Below, piece by piece: positions 34,497 to 43,377 of a stretch of 64,000 nucleotides of DNA; position 1 is the first letter of the stretch; every line of letters begins with the position of its first letter. The stretch comes from SZUA-36 sp963753105. Lineage in GTDB: Bacteria > Pseudomonadota > Gammaproteobacteria > Xanthomonadales > SZUA-36. The position numbers and the translations under genes were made by a program. Below the pieces are notes generated by a model. The model was given only the letters and a program-made list of their open reading frames with translations, was not told the DNA's origin and made no database searches. The stretch covers positions 1 through 64,000 of the forward strand of contig CAVWBD010000003.1 of assembly GCA_963753105.1 (NCBI GenBank), given 5' to 3'.

Positions 34497-35624
34497 GCAA
34501 GGAAAATTGCCCGAAAGACGGAGTGCACGGACAAGAGACAAACGCAAGCAGGGACCGCTGAGCGAGGCCTTGCGCAGCCAGGGTGTTTCACGTCGCAGCT
34601 TCATGAAATTCTGCGCGGCCATGGCATCCGCGATGGCTATGCCGCCGGCCATGATCCCGTCGATTGCGAAGGCATTGGAGAACGCAAAGCGGCCATCGGT
34701 GATCTGGATGTCGTTCCAGGAATGTACGGGTTGTACGGAATCGCTGACGCGTGCGCACACCTCGACCATCGAGAGCCTGATCTTCGAGGCCATTTCACTG
34801 GATTACCACCACACGCTGCAGGCAGCATCCGGCCACATGGCCGAGGAGCACGTGAAGCGGCAATGGAAGAACATTACGGGCAATACCTGCTGGTGGTCGA
34901 CGGCTCAATCCCGCTGGACAACCCGGGATACTCCACCATCGCCGGTATCAGTAACCTCGATATGCTCAAAGAGGCCGCGGCAGGCGCCGCGGCCATCATC
35001 GCCGTGGGTACCTGCGCCGCATACGGCGGTGTACCGCACGCCGGCCCGAACCCGACCGGTGCGGTGTCTGTCAGTGACATCATCACGGACAAGCCCATCA
35101 TCAACGTACCGGGCTGTCCGCCGATACCGGTGGTCATCACCGGTGTTTTGGCCCATTTCCTGACCTTTGGCAGCCTGCCGGAACTGGACCACATCGGGCG
35201 GCCCAAGGTGTTTTATGGCCAGAGCGTGCACGATCGCTGTTACCGGCGGCCGTTTTATGACAAGGGCCTGTTTGCCGAGACTTTCGACGATGAAGGCGCA
35301 AAGAAAGGTTGGTGCCTGTTCAAACTCGGCTGCAAGGGTCCGACGACCTACAACGCCTGTGCAACCACGAAATGGAATAACGGCACCAGTTTCCCGATCG
35401 AATCGGGCCACCCGTGTATCGGTTGTTCTGAACCGGACTTCTGGGATGGCGGTGGTTTCTACCGGGCCCTGTCCATGCCAACCGAGGATATTTCCAAGAC
35501 CGCGGTGTATGCAGCCGCTGGTGCGGCCGTGGCGGGTGCCGCGGTCGGCATGCTGAACCGCAGCAAGAAAAACTCCAGTAACAAGATCCATATCAAAACA
35601 ACGCTCGAAGACCTCGAAAAGTAA
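34493..35624 (+). CDS. hydS: [NiFe] hydrogenase small subunit (two frameshifts)
   Basis: The electron-transfer subunit carries three iron-sulfur clusters. After correcting a break near 34555, a Tat signal appears (SRRSFMKFCAAMASAMAMPP), then PSVIWMSFQECTGCTESL with the proximal-cluster CxxC. A second correction near 34865 continues to EEHYGQYLLVVDGSIP, VGTCAAYGGV, INVPGCPPIPVV and the distal/medial ligands in VHDRC, KLGCKGP and HPCIGCSEPDFWD. The C-terminus has a hydrophobic stretch (AVYAAAGAAVAGAAVGML), a likely membrane anchor. With isp1/isp2 next, it belongs to the Isp-type (group 1e) enzymes. The ATG at 34493 is coupled to the protease stop. Confidence 0.92.
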
Positions 35625-35667
35625 GTATTTCGAAAGCGGACGCGGCAGATAGAGTGAGGAACAGACT

Positions 35668-36328
35668 ATGACCGAAATAGAACTTCTGAGTTGGGCGCGC
35701 GGACCAGGATTGCAGATCGCTACCGTGATCTTTGTGGCCGGTGTCGTGATCCGGATCCTGGAAATACTGTTGCTGGGCAGGAAGGCCAACCTGGCCGAGC
35801 CGAAGGGGTCTGAATTTTCCAGTGGTCTGAAAACGATCATCACGCGGACCGTTCCCGACCGCACGACATTCAGACGCTCCGGCGTGACCATCGTTGCCGG
35901 TTATGTATTTCCATATCGCCATGTTCATGGCCTTCTTTTTCTTTGCACCGCATATCCTGTTCATCCATGACCTGATCGGTCTCAGCTGGCCGTCGTTGCC
36001 GACACCGGCAGTGGATGCCTTTGCAGTCATCAGCATCATTGCCATGCTGGCGGTATTGATCAACCGGCTCAGCAACAAGGTCATGCGTTATTTGACCGGG
36101 TTCGAGGATATCCTGACGTGGCTGGTGACCTTTTTGCCGTTGGTCACCGGTTACATCGCTTTTCACCGTATCGGTTTCACCGCGCCATCGTTACTGGCCA
36201 TCCATTTACTCAGTGTCGAGTTGTTACTGGTGGTGTTCCCGTTTACCAAGCTGATGCACACCTTTACGCTGTTCATGGCGCGTTGGTATAACGGCGCCAT
36301 ATCCGGTTACCGGGGGGTGGCATCATGA
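35668..36328 (+). CDS. isp1: Isp1-type cytochrome b, hydrogenase membrane subunit (frameshifted near 35915)
   Basis: About 219 residues with five hydrophobic helices, resembling NarI/DsrM-like b-type cytochromes. Helix one is IATVIFVAGVVIRILEIL. Removing one C from TTTCCATATC near 35915 joins the second part HIAMFMAFFFFAPHILFIHDL. Conserved histidines in HIAMF, HILFIHD, GYIAFHRIG and KLMHTF could bind two haems. Isp1 passes electrons between the hydrogenase small subunit side and the quinone or Isp2. It overlaps isp2 by four bases. Confidence 0.85.
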
Positions 36329-37596
36329 CAGCGACCATTGAAAAAGGCATCAACGCCCTGAAACGCCAGGTCGATTCGACGGTAGCGGCATTTTTCAGCT
36401 CCTGCGTGCGTTGCGGCCTGTGTGCTGAAGCCTGCCTGTTCTACACCGAAACCGGTGATCCCAAGCGCACGCCGATCAACAAGACCGAGCCATTGCGCCG
36501 TATATGGAAATCCGAGTACACGCTGTTCGGGCGTGTCGGCAAGATGTTCGGACTCGCCAAGAAGGTGGATGACGCCCTGCTGGAAGAATGGGAGGAACTG
36601 GTTTACGACAGTTGCACCATGTGCGGGCGTTGCTCGATGGTCTGCCCGGTCGGCAATGACATTGCCTTGCTGATCCGCAAAACCCGCGAGGGGATGGCGG
36701 CAGCGGGTCATGCACCCGAAGGACTGGTCGGAGCGACCAACCGCGCTATCACCATCGGCAGCCCGATGGGTGTTACATGGAAGGCCGTGTCTGCCCAGAT
36801 CCGGCACGTGGAAGAAGACACCGGCTTGAAGATTCCGGTCGATGTCGAGGGCGTGGAATACATGCTGCTGTTGTCTTCGATGGAGATCATGAACTTCCCC
36901 GAATTTATCGAGGCCGTGGCAAAGATATTCGACAAGGCCGGTGTTACCTGGACGATATCTTCCGAGGCATTCGAAGCGACCAACAGTGGGATCCAGATCG
37001 GTGTTTCCGACCTGGCGGCCGAGTTGGTGCAGCGGATCGTCGATGTCGCCGACAAGCTCAGGGTCAAAACGGTGATCAGTCCAGAATGCGGACATGCATA
37101 CACCGCTATACGCTGGGACGGGCCGAACCTGGTTGGCAAGGCGTTCGGTTTCAAGGTGCGTCATATCCTGGAAGTGCTGGATGACTTGCGTGAGCAGGGC
37201 AAGCTGAAAACCACGGGTATGGAAACACAGAAACTGACCTACCACGACCCGTGCCAGATTGCGCGGCGTGGTGGTGTGATCGATGAGGCCCGTAACCTGA
37301 TCGGCATGATCTCCGAGAACTTCGTGGAAATGCCGGACGCCGGCAAAATGAACTGGTGTTGTGGCGCAGGGGGCGGTGTCAGCGCCAACGAGCGTGCCGA
37401 TGACATACGCCTTAAGGTATTCGAACGCAAGAAGGCACAGCTTGACGAGGTCAAGCCGGACGGGATTTTGAGCGCCTGCTCGAATTGCCGTATCCATCTC
37501 GAAGACGGCCTCGAGGAATACAACATGGATATTCCGTTGCTGAGCCTGACCGAAACGATAGCAGAGCACCTGGCCGAAGACGCGGCAGGTGATTGA
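36325..37596 (+). CDS. isp2: Isp2-type iron-sulfur protein, HdrD-like hydrogenase subunit
   Basis: A 423-residue cytoplasmic-side protein. Two [4Fe-4S] motifs are seen, CVRCGLCAEACL (about residues 31-42) and CTMCGRCSMVCPVG (about 99-112). They are followed by CCG-type domains with HDPCQIARRGG, NWCCGAGGGVSAN and SACSNCRIHLED. It resembles heterodisulfide reductase HdrD and DsrK, suggesting thiol/disulfide or sulfur-linked electron exchange. It is uninterrupted by frameshifts, unlike its neighbours, and starts inside the isp1 stop. Confidence 0.92.
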   Translation: MTATIEKGINALKRQVDSTVAAFFSSCVRCGLCAEACLFYTETGDPKRTPINKTEPLRRIWKSEYTLFGRVGKMFGLAKKVDDALLEEWEELVYDSCTMCGRCSMVCPVGNDIALLIRKTREGMAAAGHAPEGLVGATNRAITIGSPMGVTWKAVSAQIRHVEEDTGLKIPVDVEGVEYMLLLSSMEIMNFPEFIEAVAKIFDKAGVTWTISSEAFEATNSGIQIGVSDLAAELVQRIVDVADKLRVKTVISPECGHAYTAIRWDGPNLVGKAFGFKVRHILEVLDDLREQGKLKTTGMETQKLTYHDPCQIARRGGVIDEARNLIGMISENFVEMPDAGKMNWCCGAGGGVSANERADDIRLKVFERKKAQLDEVKPDGILSACSNCRIHLEDGLEEYNMDIPLLSLTETIAEHLAEDAAGD

Positions 37597-37616
37597 TTGT
37601 GCAGGAGTGACAAGAA

Positions 37617-38078
37617 ATGAGTGAAATGTGCAATGACAAGGAATTCAGGAAGACCCTGGAGTCACTGGATCCCATACAGCAAAGAGAAGTCGCGGCCATG
37701 TTTGTCAACCACGTACTTTCATTGTGCGATGACAAGCGGCTCGACCGCGTGCTGAAAGTGGCGGCCGATGCCGAGGCCAGCGATGAAGAACTGGCGGCGG
37801 CGGTGAAAACCGCCCATGCAGTGACCTTTGACAGCCACGCGCGCTGCGGGGCCGAGGGTCACTGGTCCGAACAGGCGGGTTATTTCGTTGCCCGCGCGGC
37901 GGTCGCGGCGGCCACACCGCTGGCGCATTCGAGGGCCGGCGGGCCAGCCTGGCAGGCAGCCATGAGCGCCCGGATGGCCTTCACGACCAGCCTGATCGAT
38001 GATGAAACCAATAGCAGGTCTGCACACACCGAATGCCTGTGGCAATACCAGGCATTGTCTGAATACCTGAACGCATAG
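37617..38078 (+). CDS. Uncharacterised protein between isp2 and hydL
   Basis: A 153-residue, probably soluble, helix-rich protein that I do not recognise. It has four cysteines (in SEMCND, LSLCDD, ARCGAEGHW and TECLWQY), two near histidines, and an Ala-rich centre. It lies 20 bases after isp2 and 17 before hydL on the same strand, so it is part of the hydrogenase operon. In the purple sulfur bacteria I know, isp2 is followed directly by the large subunit, so the gene is an addition. A role in assembly of this enzyme is inferred from position only. Confidence 0.7.
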   Translation: MSEMCNDKEFRKTLESLDPIQQREVAAMFVNHVLSLCDDKRLDRVLKVAADAEASDEELAAAVKTAHAVTFDSHARCGAEGHWSEQAGYFVARAAVAAATPLAHSRAGGPAWQAAMSARMAFTTSLIDDETNSRSAHTECLWQYQALSEYLNA

Positions 38079-38095
38079 AGCAGTGAGAAAACAAC

Positions 38096-39821
38096 ATGAG
38101 TGAGCGCATCGTAGTTGATCCCATTACCCGTATCGAAGGCCATTTGCGCATCGAAGCACAGATGGAAGGTGACAGGATTGCCAGTGCATATTCCTCCGGC
38201 ACCATGGTGCGGGGTATAGAGCTGATCCTGCAGGGCCGCGACCCACGCGATGCCTGGGCGTTCGCACAGCGGATCTGCGGAGTTTGCACCCTGGTGCATG
38301 GTCTTGCCTCGATCCGTTCGGTGGAAAATGCCCTGAGTTACAAGGTTCCGAAAAACGCGGACCTGATCCGTAACCTGATGGCGGGCGCACAATACATCCA
38401 TGACCACGTGATGCACTTCTATCACCTGCACGCGCTGGACTGGGTGGACGTGGTCTCGGCTCTGGATGCGGACCCGAAGGCGACCTCCGAACTTGCCCAG
38501 TCGCTGAGCAGTTACCCGAAATCATCCCCCGGCTATTTCTCGGACATGAAGAAAAAGCTGAAGGGCTTTGTCGAGGCGGGTCAACTGGGTATTTTCGCCA
38601 AGGCATACTGGGGTCACCCGGCTTACAAGTTGCCGGCGGAAGCCAACCTGATGGCGGTTTCACATTACCTCGAGGCACTGTCCTGGCAACGAGACGTGGC
38701 ACGCCTGCACACGATTTTCGGTGGCAAGAACCCGCATCCGAACTTTGTCGTGGGCGGTGTGCCATGCGCCATTGACCTGAACTCCGACTCGGCCATCAAC
38801 GCCAAGAAACTGTCACAGGTGCAGGACATCATCAACCAGATGAAGGCCTTTGTTGACCAGGTCTACGTGCCCGATACACTGGCGATTGCCGGTTATCTAC
38901 AAGGACTGGGGCAGCCGTGGCGAGGGCCTGGGCAACTTCCTGACCTACGGTGATTTCCCGTCCAACGGAATGGATGACCCATCCGGTTTCATGATCCCGG
39001 CCGGCGCCATTCTGAATCGAGACCTCAGTCCACTATCCATGACGTGGATATGAATGCGGCCGACGAGATCCAGGAATACGTATCACATTCCTGGTACGAC
39101 TACCAAGGTGGCAAGAACACCGGTCTGCATCCCTACGATGGTGAAACCAGCCTGAATTACACCGGGCCACAACCGCCGTATGAGCAGCTGGATGTCGAGC
39201 AGCCGTATTCCTGGCTGAAGTCGCCACGCTGGAAGGGCCACGCAATGGAAGTCGGCCCGCTGGCAAGGGTACTGATGCTGTATGCCACCGGCCATGAGCA
39301 GACCAGGGAACTGGTCGGCATGACGCTGAACACCCTGGATATACCGGTGGAGGCTTTGTTCTCCACTTTGGGACGTACCGCGGCACGCACGCTCGAGACC
39401 AAGATATTCGCCGATGCCATGCAGGGCTGGTTCGATGAACTGATTGCCAATGTCAAAGGCCGGTGATACCCGGACCTTCAATGAAATTCTCTGGGAGCCG
39501 TCATCCTGGCCGAAGCAGGCGCAAGGTGTTGGTTTCATGGAGGCGCCGCGTGGCGGCCTGGCACACTGGATCGTCATCGAGGACGAGATCATCAAGAACT
39601 ACCAGGCAGTGGTGCCCAGCACCTGGAATGCCGGCCCGCGTGATGCCAGCGGTCAGCCGGGTGCCTACGAGGCTGCGTTGGAAGATAACCACCAGTTACA
39701 CGATCCGCAACAACCGGTGGAGATTCTGCGCACGATTCACAGCTTTGACCCCTGTATCGCCTGTGCGGTGCATTTAAGCGACCCGGATGGTGAGGAGATT
39801 GTAAAGGTCAAAGTGCGTTGA
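38096..39821 (+). CDS. hydL: [NiFe] hydrogenase large subunit (three frameshifts)
   Basis: The catalytic subunit, about 574 residues when joined. The N-terminal nickel motif RICGVCTLVHG lies near 38270 and the C-terminal DPCIACAVH near 39747, so all four cysteine ligands are kept. After the last His, LSDPDGEEIVKVKVR is the tail removed by the maturation protease. Breaks near 38893, 39022 and 39460 each need one or two bases, giving GFYKDWGSRGEGLGNFL, LSTIHDVDMNAAD and NVKAGDTRTFNEIL. WKGHAMEVGPLARVL is also present. Survival of every motif argues for sequence errors, though real decay is possible. Confidence 0.93.
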
Positions 39822-39909
39822 GGAGCGGGGCAGGGTAGAGAGCCGGATAAGATTGTCAGTCGGAGACAACCTTGGCACTTTACCCTGGCCCCGGTTTTTT
39901 AAACTGCGT

Positions 39910-40119
39910 TCAGGGAACGGGGTCATGGCCGCCTTCGCAGAACGGTTGGCAACGCAAGATTCGCTTGATCCCCAGCCAGCTACCCTTGGCTGCGCCGTAC
40001 TTTCGAATGGCTTCCGACGTATACTGGGAACAGCTCGGGGTAAAGCGGCAATGCTGGCCAAAAAACGGGCTCAGGGTGAGTTGGTAAGCACGGATCAGGC
40101 CCAGAAGTATCTTGTCCAT
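39910..40119 (-). CDS. yidD: Membrane protein insertion efficiency factor YidD
   Basis: A 69-residue protein with the YidD signature: LIRAYQLTLSPFFGQHCRF, PSCSQYTSEAI and the closing FCEGGHDPVP. Three conserved cysteines are present. YidD binds the membrane and assists YidC-dependent insertion. It normally sits between rnpA and yidC near the origin; here it is alone, antisense to its neighbours, between hydL and dksA, which is unusual and suggests rearrangement. Confidence 0.9.
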   Translation of the reverse strand: MDKILLGLIRAYQLTLSPFFGQHCRFTPSCSQYTSEAIRKYGAAKGSWLGIKRILRCQPFCEGGHDPVP

Positions 40120-40298
40120 GACCCATCTTTACGATAAAGACACGGCTTGTAAATAAAAAAAACTTGCCGTCTCTCTCCAGTTAAGATATAACACTGCACC
40201 TTGATTTAGTCTTGAAACGGCTAAATTTCACATAAATATATAATAATCAACCGATTACAGTATATTTGCTCAGATTTTCAAGGAGCTTTTGACGATAT

Positions 40299-40722
40299 AT
40301 GAACAATACCGATATCAAATTGCCCAAGGGATACAAGCCTTCACGCCAAAGAAGAGTACATGAACCCGATTCAACTTGAATACTTCAGGCAAAAGTTGAC
40401 TGCCTGGAGAGACGAACTGGTCGACGAGTCGCGTGAAACCATCAGCAACCTGCAGACCGAGGTCAGGGACGTGGGTGACGAAGCCGAGCGTGCCACCCGG
40501 GAAACCGAGAATAGCCTGGAACTGCGTACCCGGGACCGTTACCGGAAACTGATCAACAAGATCAACAAGACCCTGGTGCGTTTGGATGAGGGTGAATATG
40601 GTTACTGCGAGGAAACCGGTGAAGAGATCGGCTTGCAGCGGCTGGAAGCACGTCCGATTGCGACCCTTTGCCTGGATGCCCAGGAGCGCTGGGAACTTCG
40701 CCAAAAGCAAATGGGTGACTAG
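40299..40722 (+). CDS. dksA: RNA-polymerase-binding factor DksA, cysteine-poor (frameshifted near 40346)
   Basis: DksA enters the polymerase secondary channel and acts with ppGpp at rRNA and amino-acid promoters. The start at 40299 follows AAGGAG and gives the family lead LPKGYKPS. Removing one A from CCAAAGAAGAG joins EEYMNPIQLEYFRQKL. The coiled-coil tip keeps the acidic pair in GDEAERATRE. The zinc site is altered: only GYCEET and TLCLDA remain, so two of four usual cysteines are Thr and Ala, the pattern of zinc-independent DksA2-type proteins. The joined protein has about 140 residues. Confidence 0.92.
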
Positions 40723-40734
40723 AACCTGTCTATG

Positions 40735-41045
40735 ACCCCAATATTCAGGCCCTGGCTTGTCCAGACACGCCTGAAACTTTAGCTTCTTTTCGACCAATAG
40801 CTTCGGCTATTGGTCTCTATCCAGCCATGCGTTTAGCCGCGCCTGTCCGGCGCCAGTCCTCCGGATATCAGAGTCATAGACAGGTTGAACCCGCCTGTTA
40901 CCCCAATATTCAGGCCCTGGCTTGTCCAGACACGCCTGAAACTTTAGCTTCTTTCGACCAATAGCTATGGCTATTACCCTCAGTCCAGCTATGCGTCCAG
41001 CCGCGTCTGTCCGGCCCATCATCCGGGCGACCGGCACAATTAGAG
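40735..41045. repeat. 165-bp tandem duplication downstream of dksA
   Basis: ACCCCAATATTCAGGCCC begins at 40735 and again at 40900; the next about 140 bases match closely, including CACGCCTGAAACTTTAGC and the small hairpin CAATAGC-TNNG-GCTATT. The copies differ at scattered positions, so the duplication is not brand new. No open frame or RNA family is recognised. Confidence 0.85.
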
Positions 41046-41084
41046 GGTTAGGCCCGACCCTGGATTGTCAATCAACCTTGTATC

Positions 41085-41450
41085 ATGAACCGGGATGGGG
41101 CACTCCTTCCCGGAACACGCCGTGGATACATCCCTGTAGGCTCTATCGCGTGTACAGACGCGGACACAGGTATATCCACCTGAGACACGCCGTATATACA
41201 TCCCTGTAGTCTCTTACACAACATCCCTGTTGTGTAAGGTCTCAGCTTGGAATACCTGTATCCTCGTTATCAACTTACCTTTTCATTTTTACGCCGAAAC
41301 ATCGGGCTGGACGCGGTTTTCAGCCAGGGGAGTGCCCTGCTTTTTCTCAGAACCCTACAAAACAGGGAGGTTTTGTAGGAGTCCCCAGGGATGGGTTCAC
41401 GACGTGTTCTGAAAAAAGATAGGGCGCTTGCCTGGCAACCCAGGCTTATC
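41085..41450. repeat. Family C hairpin cluster (copy C2)
   Basis: Holds, in order, CGCCGTGGATACATCCCTG, ACACAGGTATATCCACC, CGCCGTATATACATCCCTG, the hairpin ACACAACATCCCTGTTGTGT (41217-41236), TGGAATACCTGTATCC, then the stem CTACAAAAC around AGGGAG (about 41352-41374) and CCCAGGGATGGG. Several are the reverse complement of copy C1. The 40723-41455 gap contains only this and the 165-bp duplication. Confidence 0.8.
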
Positions 41451-41455
41451 AGGTC

Positions 41456-41872
41456 TCAAGCAAGATAACTTTTTGCGGTTGAATAGATAGCCTGCAACAT
41501 GGCGTGCAGGCCATTGGCGCGTGTCGCCGACAGGTGCTGTTGTAAACCCAGCGCTTCGATAAAGTCGGGCTGCGTATTGACGATTTGCTGTGCCGAGGCC
41601 CCCGAGTAGACACGGATAAGCAGGGCGATCAGGCCGGAAACGATGGCCGCGTCGCTGCTGGCCCGTATGATTAATTCATCGGCGCTGCCTTCGATGATCA
41701 GCCAGACCCGTGACTGGCAGCCGTGCAGCAATATGTCATCGGTTTTTTCTGCCTCGGCCATCGGTGCCAAGGCCTTGCCCAGGTCGATCAGGTACTGGTA
41801 GCGGTCCAGCCAGTTATCGAACAGGCTGAAATCGCTGATGATCTGCTGTTGCGCTTGTTGTGGGTCGTGCAT
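41456..41872 (-). CDS. sufE: SufE-family sulfur acceptor
   Basis: A 138-residue cysteine-desulfurase partner. The catalytic cysteine lies in LLHGCQSRVWL, with the family blocks FSLFDNWLDRYQYLIDLGK before it and ALLIRVYSGAS after. SufE takes persulfide sulfur from SufS or CsdA for Fe-S cluster assembly. I start at the ATG at 41872 (MHDPQQAQ), since the five residues from 41887 are not conserved. The desulfurase is not adjacent, so it could serve either Suf or Csd. Confidence 0.88.
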   Translation of the reverse strand: MHDPQQAQQQIISDFSLFDNWLDRYQYLIDLGKALAPMAEAEKTDDILLHGCQSRVWLIIEGSADELIIRASSDAAIVSGLIALLIRVYSGASAQQIVNTQPDFIEALGLQQHLSATRANGLHAMLQAIYSTAKSYLA

Positions 41873-41913
41873 TTTAGGGCCTCTCAAGGCTTACCAGGTC
41901 ACTGCAGTTTTTA

Positions 41914-43308
41914 TTAATCGCTACGGCGCCAGCGTGTGCCACCGGCAACGTCTTCCAGCGTGATGCCCATGCCCTGCAGCTGGTCCCTGATTTCATCGGC
42001 CCGGGCAAAGTTCTTTTCCTCGCGCGCAGTGTTACGTTCAGCAATTAACTGGTCGATCAATGCGTCATCCAGACCCTCGGTGTCCCCGGCCAGCCATTCC
42101 TGCGGATTCTGTTGAAACAGGCCGATGAGCGACCCTGCTGCGAGCAGTTCACCAGCGGCAAGCTGTGCTTCTTCCTTGCTGCCGGCATTGGCCAGGCGGC
42201 GCGCCTCGCTATTGAGTTCCGCCAGGGCATCCGGTGTATTCAGGTCATCCAACAAGGTCGACATGAATTTATCTGATGGCTGCCCGGCGGCCTGGAAAGG
42301 ACCAAAATTCGCATCAGCGTCACGTAAAACACCGTAGATCCGGTCAACGGTGCGCTGTACCCGTGTCAGTGTCTCGTCCGACCAGTCAAGTGGCTGGCGA
42401 TAGTGTGCGCTCAGCAGCAGGTAACGCAGGACTTCCCCTTTGAACTGCTTGAGCAATTCGTGCACCACCAGCGTATTGCCCAGTGACTTTGACATTTTGC
42501 GCTTGTTAACGGTGACAAAACCGTTATGCATCCAGTAGCGTGCAAAGGTCTGCCCGCCATGGGCGCAGACGCTTTGTGCGATTTCGTTCTCGTGGTGAGG
42601 AAAGACCAGGTCCTGACCACCGCCGTGGATGTCGATGGTGTCTCCGAGGTGCGCTTCCGACATTACCGAGCATTCGAGGTGCCAGCCCGGACGGCCCCAG
42701 CCCCAGGGGCTATCCCAGCCGGGCAGGGGATCTTCGGAGGGTTTCCACAGTACAAAGTCGGCCGGGTGGCGTTTGAAGTCGGCAACTTCAACCCGTGCAC
42801 CGGCGATCATTTCATTAATATCCCGGCCTGACAGCGAGCCGTAGTCGTCAAACGACTCGACTGAAAACAGTACGTGCCCCTCTGCTTCGTAGGCGTGCCC
42901 GGCCTCCACCAGGCGGGCGATCATGTCGATCATCTGCGGGATATGCCCGGTTGCCCTTGGCTCGACGCTTGGCCGTCCGACACCCAGGGCTGCCATGTCA
43001 TCGTGGTAGGCATCACTGTAACGCTGCGATACGACTTCGATCGGCACCCCTTCTTCAGCGGCAGCGGCGTTGATCTTGTCATCCACATCGGTGATGTTTC
43101 GGGCGTAAACGACCTCGGGGTAAAGATTCGACAAAATCTTGAACAGCAGGTCAAAAATGACCGCCGGGCGGGCATTTCCGATATGTGCATAGTTGTATAC
43201 TGTGGGCCCGCAGGCATACAGGGTTACGCGGTTCGGGTCCTGTGGTATAAATACCTGTTTTTCACGTTTGAGCGTGTTGTATAGCTGAAGCGGTTTGGTC
43301 TGAGTCAT
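41914..43308 (-). CDS. cysS: Cysteinyl-tRNA synthetase
   Basis: A 464-residue class I synthetase. The start LYACGPTVYNYAHIGNARP holds the zinc-binding Cys and the HIGH-type HIGN. HLECSVMSEAHLGDTIDIHGGG and FPHHENEIAQS supply further zinc ligands, and KMSKSLGN is the KMSKS loop. Length is normal and no frameshift occurs. It charges tRNA-Cys and diverges from the pepQ gene 69 bases away. Confidence 0.97.
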   Translation of the reverse strand: MTQTKPLQLYNTLKREKQVFIPQDPNRVTLYACGPTVYNYAHIGNARPAVIFDLLFKILSNLYPEVVYARNITDVDDKINAAAAEEGVPIEVVSQRYSDAYHDDMAALGVGRPSVEPRATGHIPQMIDMIARLVEAGHAYEAEGHVLFSVESFDDYGSLSGRDINEMIAGARVEVADFKRHPADFVLWKPSEDPLPGWDSPWGWGRPGWHLECSVMSEAHLGDTIDIHGGGQDLVFPHHENEIAQSVCAHGGQTFARYWMHNGFVTVNKRKMSKSLGNTLVVHELLKQFKGEVLRYLLLSAHYRQPLDWSDETLTRVQRTVDRIYGVLRDADANFGPFQAAGQPSDKFMSTLLDDLNTPDALAELNSEARRLANAGSKEEAQLAAGELLAAGSLIGLFQQNPQEWLAGDTEGLDDALIDQLIAERNTAREEKNFARADEIRDQLQGMGITLEDVAGGTRWRRSD

Positions 43309-43377
43309 GTTTTCGTTCTGGAATGTGTTTCGGCGGATAACAGTCTAACAAGTTTGGTAAACAAAGAGGCAATTGCT

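Noticed and set aside
36307..37569. 420-codon minus-strand frame
   Set aside because: Antisense shadow of isp2; the plus strand carries the iron-sulfur motifs.
42526..43284. Plus-strand frames over cysS
   Set aside because: Shadows of the intact cysteinyl-tRNA synthetase on the other strand.
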